DNA of 64,000 bases from Marinobacter segnicrescens (GTDB lineage: Bacteria > Pseudomonadota > Gammaproteobacteria > Pseudomonadales > Oleiphilaceae). Below are positions 35,656-44,368 of this stretch, piece after piece; position 1 is the stretch's first letter, and every line of letters begins with the position of its first letter. Both the position numbers and the translations under genes were made by a program. Under the pieces are notes generated by a model, which saw only the letters and a list, made by a program, of their open reading frames with translations, was not told where the DNA came from and did no database searches. The stretch spans positions 62,001 through 126,000 of the forward strand of contig NZ_FOHZ01000009.1 in assembly GCF_900111555.1 (NCBI RefSeq), written 5' to 3'.

Positions 35656-35659
<4 letters not shown>
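35246..35659 (+). CDS. exbD: ExbD/TolR-like protein, second of two
   Basis: This 137-residue protein also has one N-terminal helix, with [20 protein letters not shown]. Here the position of the ExbD aspartate (IDVVF in the first copy) is Asn (LINLVF), so the key proton-carrying residue is missing. The periplasmic domain keeps the ExbD shape ([18 protein letters not shown]). It overlaps both neighbours by ATGA. An Asp-less second ExbD suggests that only the first copy carries protons and the second serves as a structural partner, which is an inference. Confidence 0.85.
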
Positions 35660-36495
<836 letters not shown>

Positions 36496-36519
36496 AACCC
36501 AGGCCGCAGTTTCCGATCG

Positions 36520-37209
36520 ATGACCTCCAACCTGCAAACCTGCCGGGCTATTGCCCGGCTGATGTGTACCACCACCGAGCAGGTGCTGTGGGATCACTAC
36601 CGCCATCAGTTACACCCGAAGGCCGACCTTGCCTGCCGTGCCGGTTCCGGCCGGGCCACCTACCATCGATTTGATCACCGTGACAGGTGCCACCAGATCA
36701 CCTATGGGGTACGCATGGTGGCCGCCAAGCAGGATCCCGTCACCGCTGCCGGCTGGTTGTCGACCCGGGAGATCCGCAGCCGGGGGTATTTCGGTGGCAC
36801 GGTATCGGTACTGAATCTGCTGGCCCACACCTGTACCCATGAGTTTGCCCACCTGCTCCAGCAGCATGATGGCAAGCGTTACCATGGTTCGGTGCATAAC
36901 CGTCATTTCTACGAACTGCTGGATCAGCTCAATGACAATGGCATGGCAGAGAGTGTTCGCCGCCACCTGGCACGCTCGGCCCATGAGCTCGGTTTGCCAC
37001 TGGACAACCAGCCTATGGCCTTTCCCAGCCCTGGTCACCAGGCGCGGCGTTGGCAGCCCGGGGAAGCGGTGCGCTTTGGTGAGGGCGCCGCGGCGCGGGA
37101 AGGCATTATTCTGCGGATTAATCGCAAGACCTGTACCGTGGATGGCACCGGGCGCTCGCGGGGGCTTCGGTTTCGGGTGCCTTTTGTGATGCTTTCTGCC
37201 GTGGACTGA
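36520..37209 (+). CDS. SprT-like zinc metallopeptidase-type protein
   Basis: This 229-residue cytoplasmic protein contains the zinc motif THEFAHLLQQHDGKRYHGSV, an HExxH followed by a downstream His, as in the SprT-like/YgjP-like families. The preceding ITYGVRMVAAK and FGGTVSVLNLLAHT fit that fold. No signal sequence is seen. Proteolytic activity is inferred from the motif and has not been shown for such bacterial members. The C-terminal 50 residues resemble a beta-rich domain (GEAVRFGEGAAAREG). It runs towards nasA, and a large palindrome lies between the two. Confidence 0.7.
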   Translation: MTSNLQTCRAIARLMCTTTEQVLWDHYRHQLHPKADLACRAGSGRATYHRFDHRDRCHQITYGVRMVAAKQDPVTAAGWLSTREIRSRGYFGGTVSVLNLLAHTCTHEFAHLLQQHDGKRYHGSVHNRHFYELLDQLNDNGMAESVRRHLARSAHELGLPLDNQPMAFPSPGHQARRWQPGEAVRFGEGAAAREGIILRINRKTCTVDGTGRSRGLRFRVPFVMLSAVD

Positions 37210-37271
37210 GGTTGTTTGTGTTCCTTGGGAAATTTTTCTCCCAGACTGCTGGCTGTGGGGGCGTGAGTTGC

Positions 37272-37352
37272 GCGGGGGGAGGCTTTTGTTCCGGGAAAAT
37301 TTAAACTCGCTTCGCTCAGACAGATTTTCCCTGCACAAAAGCCTCCCCCCGC
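37272..37352. repeat. Palindromic element, family 1 (copy A)
   Basis: GCGGGGGGAGGCTTTTGT (37272-37289) and its exact complement (37335-37352) form an 18-base outer stem. Inner arms GGGAAAAT and ATTTTCCC enclose the core AACTCGCTTCGCTCAGACA (37304-37322). It lies between the convergent SprT-like and nasA genes, so termination is a possible role. Other copies are at 48267, 48471 and 49054. Confidence 0.85.
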
Positions 37353-37420
37353 ACACCTCTTGGGACTTTTTGCTGGACGCCGGTCGCTGGACACTCATTG
37401 CCTCGCTTGATTCGCCTGAA

Positions 37421-40117
37421 TTAGACCGGGGCTGACGAAAGCCGGTGCTTTTCGATAGCCGCCTTGAGCTCTGGTGTGCAGGAGCCGCAGTTGGTGCCGC
37501 ATCGGAGTTTTTCCCCCAGGGCTTCTACCGTTCCGGCGCCCGCTCCTATGGCTGCTGCAATCTGTTTCTCGCCAACACCGAAACAACTGCATACCACGGC
37601 ACCGATATCTTCCGTTTCCACACTCCGGGCCGATAACAGGCCGCGCCGCTCCTGGCGGGAGAGCTCCCGGCCGTCGAACAGGGACGCCAGCCAGGCGGTG
37701 TCCGGTAAGTGGCTGGCGTCCCTGGCGACCAGCAGTACGCCGTCCAGTTGGCCATGCCTGATGCGGGCGGCGCGGAAGGTGCCTGCTGCGCTGTCTTCCA
37801 GCACCAGGTCCGGGGCGCCGCCCAGCCAGCGAGTTATGGTCCGGTGCCAGTCTTCCGGCTGTTTGCCTGCCAGGTACCAGGTGTTGCAGTGATGCTGGGG
37901 GACCAGGGTGTGGTAGTCCGCCTGCCAGCCCCTTGATGCCTCCCGGTGTCGCAAAAGGCGGGCGTGCCATCGGGCGGAAAGTGACGTCACGGTGACGAGA
38001 CCGTTTTTGGAGTCCGGCTGGCCGGAGAACGGGTCCGTTACCGGGGTGATCAGGGCGCTGGCAAGCCCCTCGCCGGTGAACTGGTGGCTCCAGTGAATTG
38101 GTACAAACACTTCCCCCTGCCGCTGCCCGGGCTCGGCCCGTACCCGGCCGGTGAAGACGCCACCGTTTTCTGCGGTCAGGCTGACCAGGTCTCCTTCCCG
38201 GATGCCACGGGCAGAGAGGTCCAGGGGGTGTATGTCCACGAACGGTTCCGGGCGATGCTGGACCAGCCTTGGCGCCCGGCCCGTGCGGGTCATGGTATGC
38301 CACTGGTCCCGGATTCGGCCGGTGTTCAGCCGCATTTGCCCGGGGCTCACAACAGCCTGGCCCGATGCAGTTGCCTGAACCGGTATAAAACAGGCGCGGC
38401 CGTCCAGCGTGCTGTACCGGCCATCCCCGAACAGGCGCTTACTGCCTTCGGGTTGCCCCGTAGTTATCGGCCATTGGACGGGTGCAAGCTGGTCATAGGC
38501 TTCGTCGGCCAAGTCCGCCAGGCCCGACAGGTTGAACCGGCGGATGCCGTCGTTATTCAGGGCCGACAGGCGGGCGTGTTCCCGGAATACCGCGGCGGGC
38601 GACGACCATGCAAAGGCTTTCTCATAGCCCAGGCGCCGCCCCACTTCGGCGAGAATCTGCCAGTCCGCACGGGCTTCCCCGGTGGGTGGCCGGAAGGCGC
38701 GCTGGCGGGAAATACAACGCTCGGAGTTGGTGACGGTACCGTCTTTCTCGCCCCACCCCCTGGCCGGCAGCAGGATATCCGCCAGGGCCGTAGTGTCGGT
38801 GTGACTAACGCAATCGGAAACGATCACCACCGGACATCGGCTCATCGCTTCTCGCACCCGGCGACTTTGCGGCAAACTCACGGCCGGGTTGGTACCCATG
38901 ATCCACAATACTTTGATCTCGCCCCGGTGGACGGCGTCAAACAGGTCCACGGCCTTGTACCCGGGTGCTTGCGGCAGGCGGTCCGTGCCCCAGAATTCGG
39001 CCACGGCTTCGCGGGCGCCCGGTATGTCGTAATCCAGATGGGCCGCCAGGGTGTTTGCCAGGCCGCCTACTTCACGACCACCCATGGCGTTGGGCTGGCC
39101 GGTCAGGGAGAGTGGACTGGCTCCGGGTTTGCCTACACGCCCCGTGGCCAGGTGGCAGTTGATGATGGCGTTGCCGTTATCCGTACCCACCACACTCTGG
39201 TTGATGCCCTGCGAAAAGGCCGTGACGGTGCGGGGCGTTTCTGTGAACCAACGATAAAAGCTCACAACGTCGTCCACTGGAATATCACAGGCCTCGGCCA
39301 CGTTCTCTGGTGCAAAGGCCCTGGCCCGGGCCGATACCAGGGTTTCGTCGAAACCGCTGCAATGGGCGTCCACGTAGGCACCATCCACCGCCCCCGCGTC
39401 CGCCAGCCAGACCAGCAAACCATTGAACAGCGTGGTATCGGTACCCGGCCGGATGGCCAGGTGCAGGTCTGCCAGCTCTGCGGTAGCTGTGCGGCGGGGG
39501 TCAATAACTACCACACGGCGCCCGGGCCGGCCCGCCGCTTTCATTCGCTGGTACAGCACCGGGTGATTCCAGGCAGTATTGCTGCCGGCCAGCACCAGCA
39601 AGTCCGCCAGCTCCAGGTCTTCATAGCAACCCGGCACTACATCCTCGCCAAAAGCCCGTTTATGGGCGGCCACCGCCGATGACATGCACAGGCGGGAATT
39701 GGTATCGACATGGGGCGTTCCGATAAAACCCTTGGCAAGCTTGTTGGCGACGTAGTAATCCTCGGTCAGTAACTGACCGGACAGGTAGAAGGCCACCGAG
39801 CCCGGTCCATGCTGAAACATGGCCTGCCGGATAGCCCCGGTGACCTCATCCAGCGCCCGATCCCAACTGACCCGGCTACCCAGCACGCGGGGATGATGCA
39901 GGTTACCTTCAGAGTTCGTGGTTTCGTGCAGGTTGGCCCCCTTCACACAAAGGCGGCCGCGGTTCGCCGGATGAGCCAGGTCACCGGATACAGGTCGCTG
40001 GTCCGCCATAGGATCAGCCTTGCCGGGAGCGGCCAACAAGCCACAACCCACGCCGCAGTATGGGCAGGTGGTCCGGAGGGGAATTAAATCGGGAGTATTC
40101 ACGGTAATAGCACCCAT
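37421..40117 (-). CDS. nasA: Assimilatory nitrate reductase catalytic subunit NasA
   Basis: This 898-residue cytoplasmic molybdoenzyme reduces nitrate to nitrite for nitrogen assimilation. The N-terminal [4Fe-4S] motif is CPYCGVGCGL, and the molybdopterin-oxidoreductase blocks follow (GDLAHPANRGRLCVKGANLH in part, GSNTAWNHPVLYQRM, GMGGREVGGLANTLAAH as MGGREVGGLANT). After about residue 840 comes a BFD-type [2Fe-2S] domain with CSCFGVGEKQIAAAIGAG and CGTNCGSCTPEL, as in Klebsiella NasA. No signal peptide is present, so it is not periplasmic NapA. It is divergent from nrtABC and has its own leader with terminator and A1/G4 hexaloop hairpin, and a sigma-54 type promoter at about 40252-40267. Electrons probably come from the NasC-like protein at 44369. 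Confidence 0.95.
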   Translation of the reverse strand: MGAITVNTPDLIPLRTTCPYCGVGCGLLAAPGKADPMADQRPVSGDLAHPANRGRLCVKGANLHETTNSEGNLHHPRVLGSRVSWDRALDEVTGAIRQAMFQHGPGSVAFYLSGQLLTEDYYVANKLAKGFIGTPHVDTNSRLCMSSAVAAHKRAFGEDVVPGCYEDLELADLLVLAGSNTAWNHPVLYQRMKAAGRPGRRVVVIDPRRTATAELADLHLAIRPGTDTTLFNGLLVWLADAGAVDGAYVDAHCSGFDETLVSARARAFAPENVAEACDIPVDDVVSFYRWFTETPRTVTAFSQGINQSVVGTDNGNAIINCHLATGRVGKPGASPLSLTGQPNAMGGREVGGLANTLAAHLDYDIPGAREAVAEFWGTDRLPQAPGYKAVDLFDAVHRGEIKVLWIMGTNPAVSLPQSRRVREAMSRCPVVIVSDCVSHTDTTALADILLPARGWGEKDGTVTNSERCISRQRAFRPPTGEARADWQILAEVGRRLGYEKAFAWSSPAAVFREHARLSALNNDGIRRFNLSGLADLADEAYDQLAPVQWPITTGQPEGSKRLFGDGRYSTLDGRACFIPVQATASGQAVVSPGQMRLNTGRIRDQWHTMTRTGRAPRLVQHRPEPFVDIHPLDLSARGIREGDLVSLTAENGGVFTGRVRAEPGQRQGEVFVPIHWSHQFTGEGLASALITPVTDPFSGQPDSKNGLVTVTSLSARWHARLLRHREASRGWQADYHTLVPQHHCNTWYLAGKQPEDWHRTITRWLGGAPDLVLEDSAAGTFRAARIRHGQLDGVLLVARDASHLPDTAWLASLFDGRELSRQERRGLLSARSVETEDIGAVVCSCFGVGEKQIAAAIGAGAGTVEALGEKLRCGTNCGSCTPELKAAIEKHRLSSAPV

Positions 40118-40141
40118 TCCTGTGGTCAGTTAACAGGCGAC

Positions 40142-40199
40142 AAAAAAGCCTGACCGGCACATTCCCCGGAAGGATGCGCCCGTCAGGCTTCATTGCCCG
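40142..40199 (-). promoter_or_regulatory. nasA leader: ANTAR-type hexaloop hairpin overlapping a terminator
   Basis: On the minus strand CGGGC-AATGAA-GCCTG (40199-40184) forms a hairpin with a six-base loop having A at position 1 and G at position 4. Immediately after, AAGCCTGAC (40190-40182) instead pairs with GTCAGGCTT (40154-40146) in a terminator followed by six T (40147-40142). The hairpin and the terminator share bases and cannot both form, which is the antitermination arrangement of NasR/NasT-controlled leaders. nasA starts 25 bases later. Confidence 0.65.
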
Positions 40200-40251
40200 C
40201 TGTTACCCTTCCCGGAACCATGACCGAGGAAGAGCCTCTGTATTTTCTGCT

Positions 40252-40267
40252 AGCAAGATCGGGGCCG
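40252..40267 (-). promoter_or_regulatory. Possible sigma-54 promoter of nasA
   Basis: On the minus strand CGGCCC-CGATC-TTGCT resembles TGGCAC-N5-TTGCT, with GG and GC in the required spacing of ten intervening bases. Two of the -24 positions differ, so the match is moderate. It would give a leader of about 120 bases, including the hairpins at 40142-40199. Confidence 0.5.
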
Positions 40268-40344
40268 GGCGACTACGTGACCCCAAGGTCCCTTTGACCA
40301 GCGCCAGGCAGCGCCTACGGGGTCCACTTTTACCGCAGCTGATT

Positions 40345-40361
40345 CGCACCCTGCTGGTGCA
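40345..40361. promoter_or_regulatory. Putative NtrC enhancer site between nasA and nrtA
   Basis: CGCACCCTGCTGGTGCA is close to the NtrC consensus TGCACC-N5-GGTGCA, with a perfect GCACC/GGTGC inverted repeat. It lies about 80 bases from the nasA promoter candidate and about 95 bases from the nrtA one, where a shared enhancer would be expected. Confidence 0.6.
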
Positions 40362-40454
40362 TGGAGCACGAAAATGCACCGTCAGGTTCAGGCACTCCCC
40401 GCTCAAAAACCCTTCCAACTCTTTAAACGATTGTTTTTAAATAGTTTTGGAACC

Positions 40455-40470
40455 TGGCACGTTAGCTGCA
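40455..40470 (+). promoter_or_regulatory. Sigma-54 promoter of nrtABC
   Basis: TGGCAC-GTTAG-CTGCA matches the sigma-54 consensus TGGCAC-N5-TTGCA except for one base. It lies about 140 bases before nrtA and just downstream of the NtrC-like site. Transcription should begin near 40482 and pass through a terminator leader. Confidence 0.72.
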
Positions 40471-40532
40471 ATACCAGATTCAGGAGCGGTCCCCTTATCC
40501 TGGGATCACTTCCAGCACATTCAGAGTGATCT

Positions 40533-40582
40533 GCAGACATTGGCGTCTGCTTCCCGGTAACGGGGGGCAGGCGTTTTTTTTT
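40533..40582 (+). promoter_or_regulatory. nrtA leader: ANTAR-type hexaloop hairpin overlapping a terminator
   Basis: GCAGAC-ATTGGC-GTCTGC (40533-40550) is a perfect 6-base stem with a hexaloop having A1 and G4. The bases 40543-40556 (GCGTCTGCTTCCCG) alternatively pair with 40561-40574 around GTAA, forming a terminator followed by a run of nine T (40574-40582). The two structures exclude each other, so a protein stabilising the hexaloop hairpin would allow read-through into nrtA. The hexaloop is identical to the one before the nasC-nirBD operon. Confidence 0.75.
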
Positions 40583-40612
40583 GCGGTTAACAAAACACCT
40601 TCGGGGGTAGAG

Positions 40613-41968
40613 ATGACAAGGAATCACGTACTGGCCATCACCCTGGCCCTGGGCCTGGCGGCGAATACAAACGCGGACATTGGCCCGGCGGAAAAGCCCG
40701 ACCTGAAACTGGGCTTTATCAAGCTGACGGATATGGCGCCCCTGGCGGTGGCGTGGGAACAAGGCTTCTTCATGGACGAAGGGCTTTTTGTGGAACTGGA
40801 AGCCCAGGCCAACTGGAAGGTCCTGCTGGACCGGGTCATCGACGGCCAGCTCGATGGCGCCCACATGCTCGCAGGGCAGCCTCTGGGAGCCAGCATTGGC
40901 TACGGCACCCAGGCGGATGTGATTACCGCCTTCAGTATGGACCTGAACGGCAACGGCATTACCGTCTCCAATGACGTCTGGGAGATGGTAAAAGGCAACC
41001 TGGACCAGACTGACGACGGTAAGCCGGAACATCCGATCAGCGCCAGCGCCCTGAAACCCGTGGTGGAGCATTACCGGAACCGCGGTGAGCGCTTTCGCAT
41101 GGGCATGGTGTTTCCGGTATCGACCCACAACTACGAGCTACGCTACTGGCTGGCCGCCGGCGGCCTGAACCCCGGTTACTATGCGCCCCAGCGGGGCGAT
41201 ACCAGCGGCACCCTGCAGGCCGATGTGCACCTGTCCGTTACGCCACCCCCACAGATGCCAGCCACCCTGGAAGCCGGGACAATCCAGGGTTACTGCGTGG
41301 GCGAACCCTGGAACCAGCAGGCGGTGTTCAAGGGCATCGGCGTGCCGGTGATTACCGACTACGAGATCTGGCCGAACAATCCGGAAAAGGTCTTCGGCGT
41401 GACCCGCCAGTGGGCCGAGGAAAACCCGAACACCCACCTGCGCCTGCTCCGGGCAATGATCCGCGCCGCCCACTGGCTGGATCAGGATAACAATGCCAAT
41501 CGAGAGGAGGCGGTAAAAATCCTCGCGCGCTCCCAGTACGTGGGGGCCGACGAGGAGGTCATCGCCAATTCCATGACCGGCACCTTCGAGTACGAAAAAG
41601 GGGATGTACGAGAAGTGCCGGACTTCAACGTGTTCTTCCGTTACTACGCTACCTACCCCTACCCCTCGGATGCCATCTGGTACCTGACCCAGATGCGCCG
41701 CTGGGGCCAGATTGCCGAGGCAAAGCCGGACGACTGGTACATGAAGACTGCCCAGGAGGTCTACCGGGCGGATATCTACAAGGAAGCGGCCCGTTCACTG
41801 ATCGAGGATGGCACCCTGCCGGCGGACGCCTTTCCGGACCTGGAGGCGGAGAACTTCGAGCGGCCACACCAGGGCGAGCTGATTGATGGCGTTCCTTTCA
41901 CGCCCCGTGAGCCCAACGCCTATATCAACAGCTTCGACATCGGCCTGAAAGGCGACGACACGCCCTGA
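40613..41968 (+). CDS. nrtA: Nitrate ABC transporter substrate-binding protein NrtA
   Basis: This 451-residue protein matches the NrtA/CmpA family of nitrate- or bicarbonate-binding proteins. It opens with a signal-like stretch (LAITLALGLAANTNADIG) and has the conserved FIKLTDMAPLAVAWEQGFF and a LDGAHMLAGQPLGASIGYG segment that lines the anion site. Later EAGTIQGYCVGEPWNQQAV is also typical. No lipobox is evident, so it may be soluble periplasmic. The ATG at 40613 follows GGGGGTAGAG. It is followed 26 bases after its stop by nrtB. Context with nasA and nirB makes nitrate the likely ligand. Confidence 0.92.
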   Translation: MTRNHVLAITLALGLAANTNADIGPAEKPDLKLGFIKLTDMAPLAVAWEQGFFMDEGLFVELEAQANWKVLLDRVIDGQLDGAHMLAGQPLGASIGYGTQADVITAFSMDLNGNGITVSNDVWEMVKGNLDQTDDGKPEHPISASALKPVVEHYRNRGERFRMGMVFPVSTHNYELRYWLAAGGLNPGYYAPQRGDTSGTLQADVHLSVTPPPQMPATLEAGTIQGYCVGEPWNQQAVFKGIGVPVITDYEIWPNNPEKVFGVTRQWAEENPNTHLRLLRAMIRAAHWLDQDNNANREEAVKILARSQYVGADEEVIANSMTGTFEYEKGDVREVPDFNVFFRYYATYPYPSDAIWYLTQMRRWGQIAEAKPDDWYMKTAQEVYRADIYKEAARSLIEDGTLPADAFPDLEAENFERPHQGELIDGVPFTPREPNAYINSFDIGLKGDDTP

Positions 41969-41994
41969 AGCCCATCTGAAGACGGAGAACGGCC

Positions 41995-42990
41995 ATGAGC
42001 ACCCTGAGTGAAACCACGTCATCCACCCTGGTCGGCCGCAGGCTGGCCCGCTTGGCGAGCCTTCCCAGTCCGGGCCAGCTGGCCACCAGGGCACAGCAAC
42101 TGCTGCTGCCGCTGGTGGGCATTCTGCTGTTCCTGGGGTTCTGGCACCTGGCCGCTCCCCAGGTTCAGACTTCCCTCGGGGCTTTCCCGGGCCCGGTTGC
42201 CGTAGCGGAGCAGGCCAGAGCGCTCTGGCAGGAGCACCAGGACCAGCGAGCCCGGGCGGACAAGTTCATCGCCATGCAGGAAGAGCGCAATGCGCGGATT
42301 CTGGCGGATAACCCGGAGGCGGAGGTCAGAATCCGTGACTATCCCGGGGCGCCCACCTTTATTGACCAGGTCGGTACCAGCCTGTTGACGGTGCTGGCGG
42401 GGTTTCTGCTAGCCACGGTTATCGCGGTGCCCCTGGGGATACTGGTGGGATTGAACCGGTACTTCAACGCGGCAGTGAACCCCCTGATCCAGGTGTTCAA
42501 GCCGGTATCGCCCCTGGCCTGGCTGCCGCTGGTGACCATGGTGGTGTCGGCCACCTACGTCAGTGACGACCCGATGTTCGAGAAGTCGTTTCTGACGTCG
42601 ATGATCACAGTGACCCTCTGCAGTCTCTGGCCGACGCTGATCAATACCAGCGTGGGGGTGGGCGCGGTCAGCCAGGACCTGGTGAACGTGTCGAAGGTGC
42701 TGCGGCTGTCGTTCTGGACCCATGTTCGCAAGGTGGTGTTGCCGTCTTCAGTGCCGATGATCTTTACCGGTCTGCGGGTGTCGCTGGGGATTGCCTGGAT
42801 GGTGCTGATTGCGGCGGAGATGCTGGCGCAGAATCCGGGGCTGGGGAAGTTTGTTTGGGATGAGTTCCAGAATGGGAGTAGCCAGTCCCTGAGCCGGATC
42901 ATGGTGGCGGTGCTGGCGATTGGTTTCATCGGGTTTTTGCTGGATCGCGGGATGTTGGTGGTGCAGCGGCGGGTGGCGTGGGACCGATAA
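41995..42990 (+). CDS. nrtB: Nitrate ABC transporter permease NrtB
   Basis: This 331-residue inner-membrane permease belongs to the NrtB/SsuC/TauC family. Helices include LLLPLVGILLFLGFWHLA, LLTVLAGFLLATVIAVPLGI and a C-terminal IMVAVLAIGFIGFLLDRGML. The coupling loop is seen as NVSKVLRLSFWTHVRKVVLP, followed by SVPMIFTGLRVSLGIAWMVL, the usual EAA region of this family. An unusual charged insertion (EHQDQRARADKFIAMQEERN and on) separates helix 1 from helix 2, as in other gammaproteobacterial NrtB. It lies between nrtA and the ATPase gene; a perfect palindrome (43027-43130) separates it from the latter. Confidence 0.92.
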   Translation: MSTLSETTSSTLVGRRLARLASLPSPGQLATRAQQLLLPLVGILLFLGFWHLAAPQVQTSLGAFPGPVAVAEQARALWQEHQDQRARADKFIAMQEERNARILADNPEAEVRIRDYPGAPTFIDQVGTSLLTVLAGFLLATVIAVPLGILVGLNRYFNAAVNPLIQVFKPVSPLAWLPLVTMVVSATYVSDDPMFEKSFLTSMITVTLCSLWPTLINTSVGVGAVSQDLVNVSKVLRLSFWTHVRKVVLPSSVPMIFTGLRVSLGIAWMVLIAAEMLAQNPGLGKFVWDEFQNGSSQSLSRIMVAVLAIGFIGFLLDRGMLVVQRRVAWDR

Positions 42991-43026
42991 CAAACCCTGG
43001 TGAGATTCAGGCTTCGGTGCCGGAGC

Positions 43027-43130
43027 CCCGGGCAGGTACCTCTTTCCGGGACACGCGGTGAATACATCCCTGTACGCTCGACAAAAACATCCCTGTTTTT
43101 GACGGTCCCGGAAAGAGGTACCTGCCCGGG
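43027..43130. repeat. Palindromic element, family 2 (copy in nrtB-nrtC gap)
   Basis: Bases 43027-43052 and 43105-43130 are exact inverted repeats of 26 bases. Inside are two small hairpins with the same loop: TACA-TCCC-TGTA and CAAAAACA-TCCC-TGTTTTTG (43082-43101). The copy at 23599-23722 has the same plan with different arm sequences. It fills most of the gap between nrtB and the ATPase gene, within one operon. Confidence 0.9.
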
Positions 43131-43156
43131 ACTCTCCAACTATTGAGGTGACCTTC

Positions 43157-44026
43157 ATGAGCAAAGCACATTTGGAACTGACCGGTGTTCAGATGGCGTT
43201 TGATACGCCAGCAGGGCCTTTTATTGCCCTCGATGATTTGAACCTGAAGATTGATAAGGGCGAATTCGTATCCCTGATCGGTCACTCAGGTTGTGGCAAG
43301 TCCACCGTGCTGAACATCGTCGCTGGCCTTTTGAAGGCGACCAGGGGCGGTTGTGTGCTGGACGGGCATGAGGTGAATGAGCCGGGGCCGGAGCGGGCGG
43401 TGGTGTTTCAGAATCATTCGCTGATGCCCTGGCTGACCGTATACGAGAACGTGGAACTGGCGGTGCAGCAGGTGTTTCGCAAACGTATGAGCAAGCGCGA
43501 GCGCAAGGAGTGGATTCTGCACAACCTGGCCCTGGTGCATATGGACCATGCGCTGGACAAGCGGCCCGGGGAGATTTCCGGGGGGATGGCTCAGCGGGTG
43601 GGGATTGCCCGGGCCCTGGCGATGAAGCCCAGTGTGTTGTTGATGGATGAGCCGTTCGGGGCTTTGGATGCGCTCACCCGGGCGCATCTGCAGGATTCGC
43701 TGATGGAGATCCAGCAGGAGCTGAACAATACGGTGATCATGATCACCCATGATGTGGATGAGGCGGTGCTGTTGTCGGACCGGATCATCATGATGACCAA
43801 CGGGCCGGCGGCGACGGTGGGTGAGGACCTGGCCATTGAGCTGCCTAGGCCCCGGGATCGGGTGACGCTGGCGGACGACCCGGCCTATGTTCGTTACCGG
43901 CAGGCGGTGTTGTCGTTCCTCTATGAGAAGCAGCGGTTTCCCGGCAAGGAGCCGGCTTCCGAGAAGGATGACGGCCAGCAACAGCGTACAGGCGAAACCC
44001 GTCGCGGTTTGCGGGCTATCGCATGA
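43157..44026 (+). CDS. nrtC: Nitrate ABC transporter ATP-binding protein (NrtD/CmpD-like)
   Basis: This 289-residue ATPase powers nitrate import. Walker A (GHSGCGKST), signature ([15 protein letters not shown]) and Walker B (LLMDEPFGALDALTR) are intact, and the NrtD-like MPWLTVYENVELAVQQVF and MITHDVDEAVLLSDRIIMMT are typical. It lacks the NrtA-like C-terminal extension found in cyanobacterial NrtC, so functionally it corresponds to NrtD; the operon name nrtC is used here only for gene order. The ATG at 43157 has GAGGTG ahead of it; a GTG three codons upstream is the alternative. It is the last gene of nrtABC. Confidence 0.9.
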   Translation: MSKAHLELTGVQMAFDTPAGPFIALDDLNLKIDKGEFVSLIGHSGCGKSTVLNIVAGLLKATRGGCVLDGHEVNEPGPERAVVFQNHSLMPWLTVYENVELAVQQVFRKRMSKRERKEWILHNLALVHMDHALDKRPGEISGGMAQRVGIARALAMKPSVLLMDEPFGALDALTRAHLQDSLMEIQQELNNTVIMITHDVDEAVLLSDRIIMMTNGPAATVGEDLAIELPRPRDRVTLADDPAYVRYRQAVLSFLYEKQRFPGKEPASEKDDGQQQRTGETRRGLRAIA

Positions 44027-44145
44027 TGGCGGTGTTCAACGACGGTGCACAAATCCAGGGCGGTGAACGATCCGGGGGCATCACTGGTCAGCACCAAAAC
44101 GCCACTAAACAGATAAGCCATTGTTTTAAAATTAAATAAACCTAC

Positions 44146-44161
44146 TGGCACAGTACTCGCT
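44146..44161 (+). promoter_or_regulatory. Sigma-54 promoter of the nasC-nirBD operon
   Basis: TGGCAC-AGTAC-TCGCT matches the sigma-54 consensus with one difference in the -12 element. It lies in an AT-rich stretch about 210 bases before the first gene. The predicted start near 44172 gives a long leader with hairpins and a terminator. Confidence 0.68.
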
Positions 44162-44185
44162 TTAGCTAAGGCAAGGATGATCGTC

Positions 44186-44334
44186 CCGGCCATGGAGCGG
44201 CCGGACCATCAGGGGCACGTCAGCCGAAGATGGCTAGAGTATCCCGAAGTCTTCGGACTTCACCGAACATCGTTGTTGGCATTGGCGCCGGACCATCAAT
44301 TCCCCTTTCGGGGATAGATGCTCCGGCTTTTTTT
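44186..44334 (+). promoter_or_regulatory. nasC-nirB leader: ANTAR-type hexaloop hairpin and terminator
   Basis: TTGGC-ATTGGC-GCCGG (44276-44291) forms a five-base stem (two G-T pairs) with the hexaloop ATTGGC, identical to the nrtA leader loop. Its 3' arm is also the start of a terminator: GCCGGA (44287-44292) and CCCC (44302-44305) pair with GGGG (44310-44313) and TCCGGC (44322-44327), followed by seven T (44328-44334). An upstream stem CCGGCC-ATGGAGC-GGCCGG (44186-44204) may be the first hairpin of the pair; its loop begins ATGG but has seven bases. GCCGGACCATCA occurs twice in the leader. Confidence 0.7.
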
Positions 44335-44368
44335 GTTTCGCCAACATCAACCACCCGGGAGCACAGCG

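Noticed and set aside
38084..39682. 532-codon open frame opposite nasA
   Set aside because: It mirrors conserved nasA sequence; its translation shows no domain and no start signal.
40504..40531. First ANTAR hairpin (P1) in the nrtA leader
   Set aside because: GATCACT and AGTGATC pair well but the loop is 14 bases, not a hexaloop with A1 and G4, so it was not called as P1.
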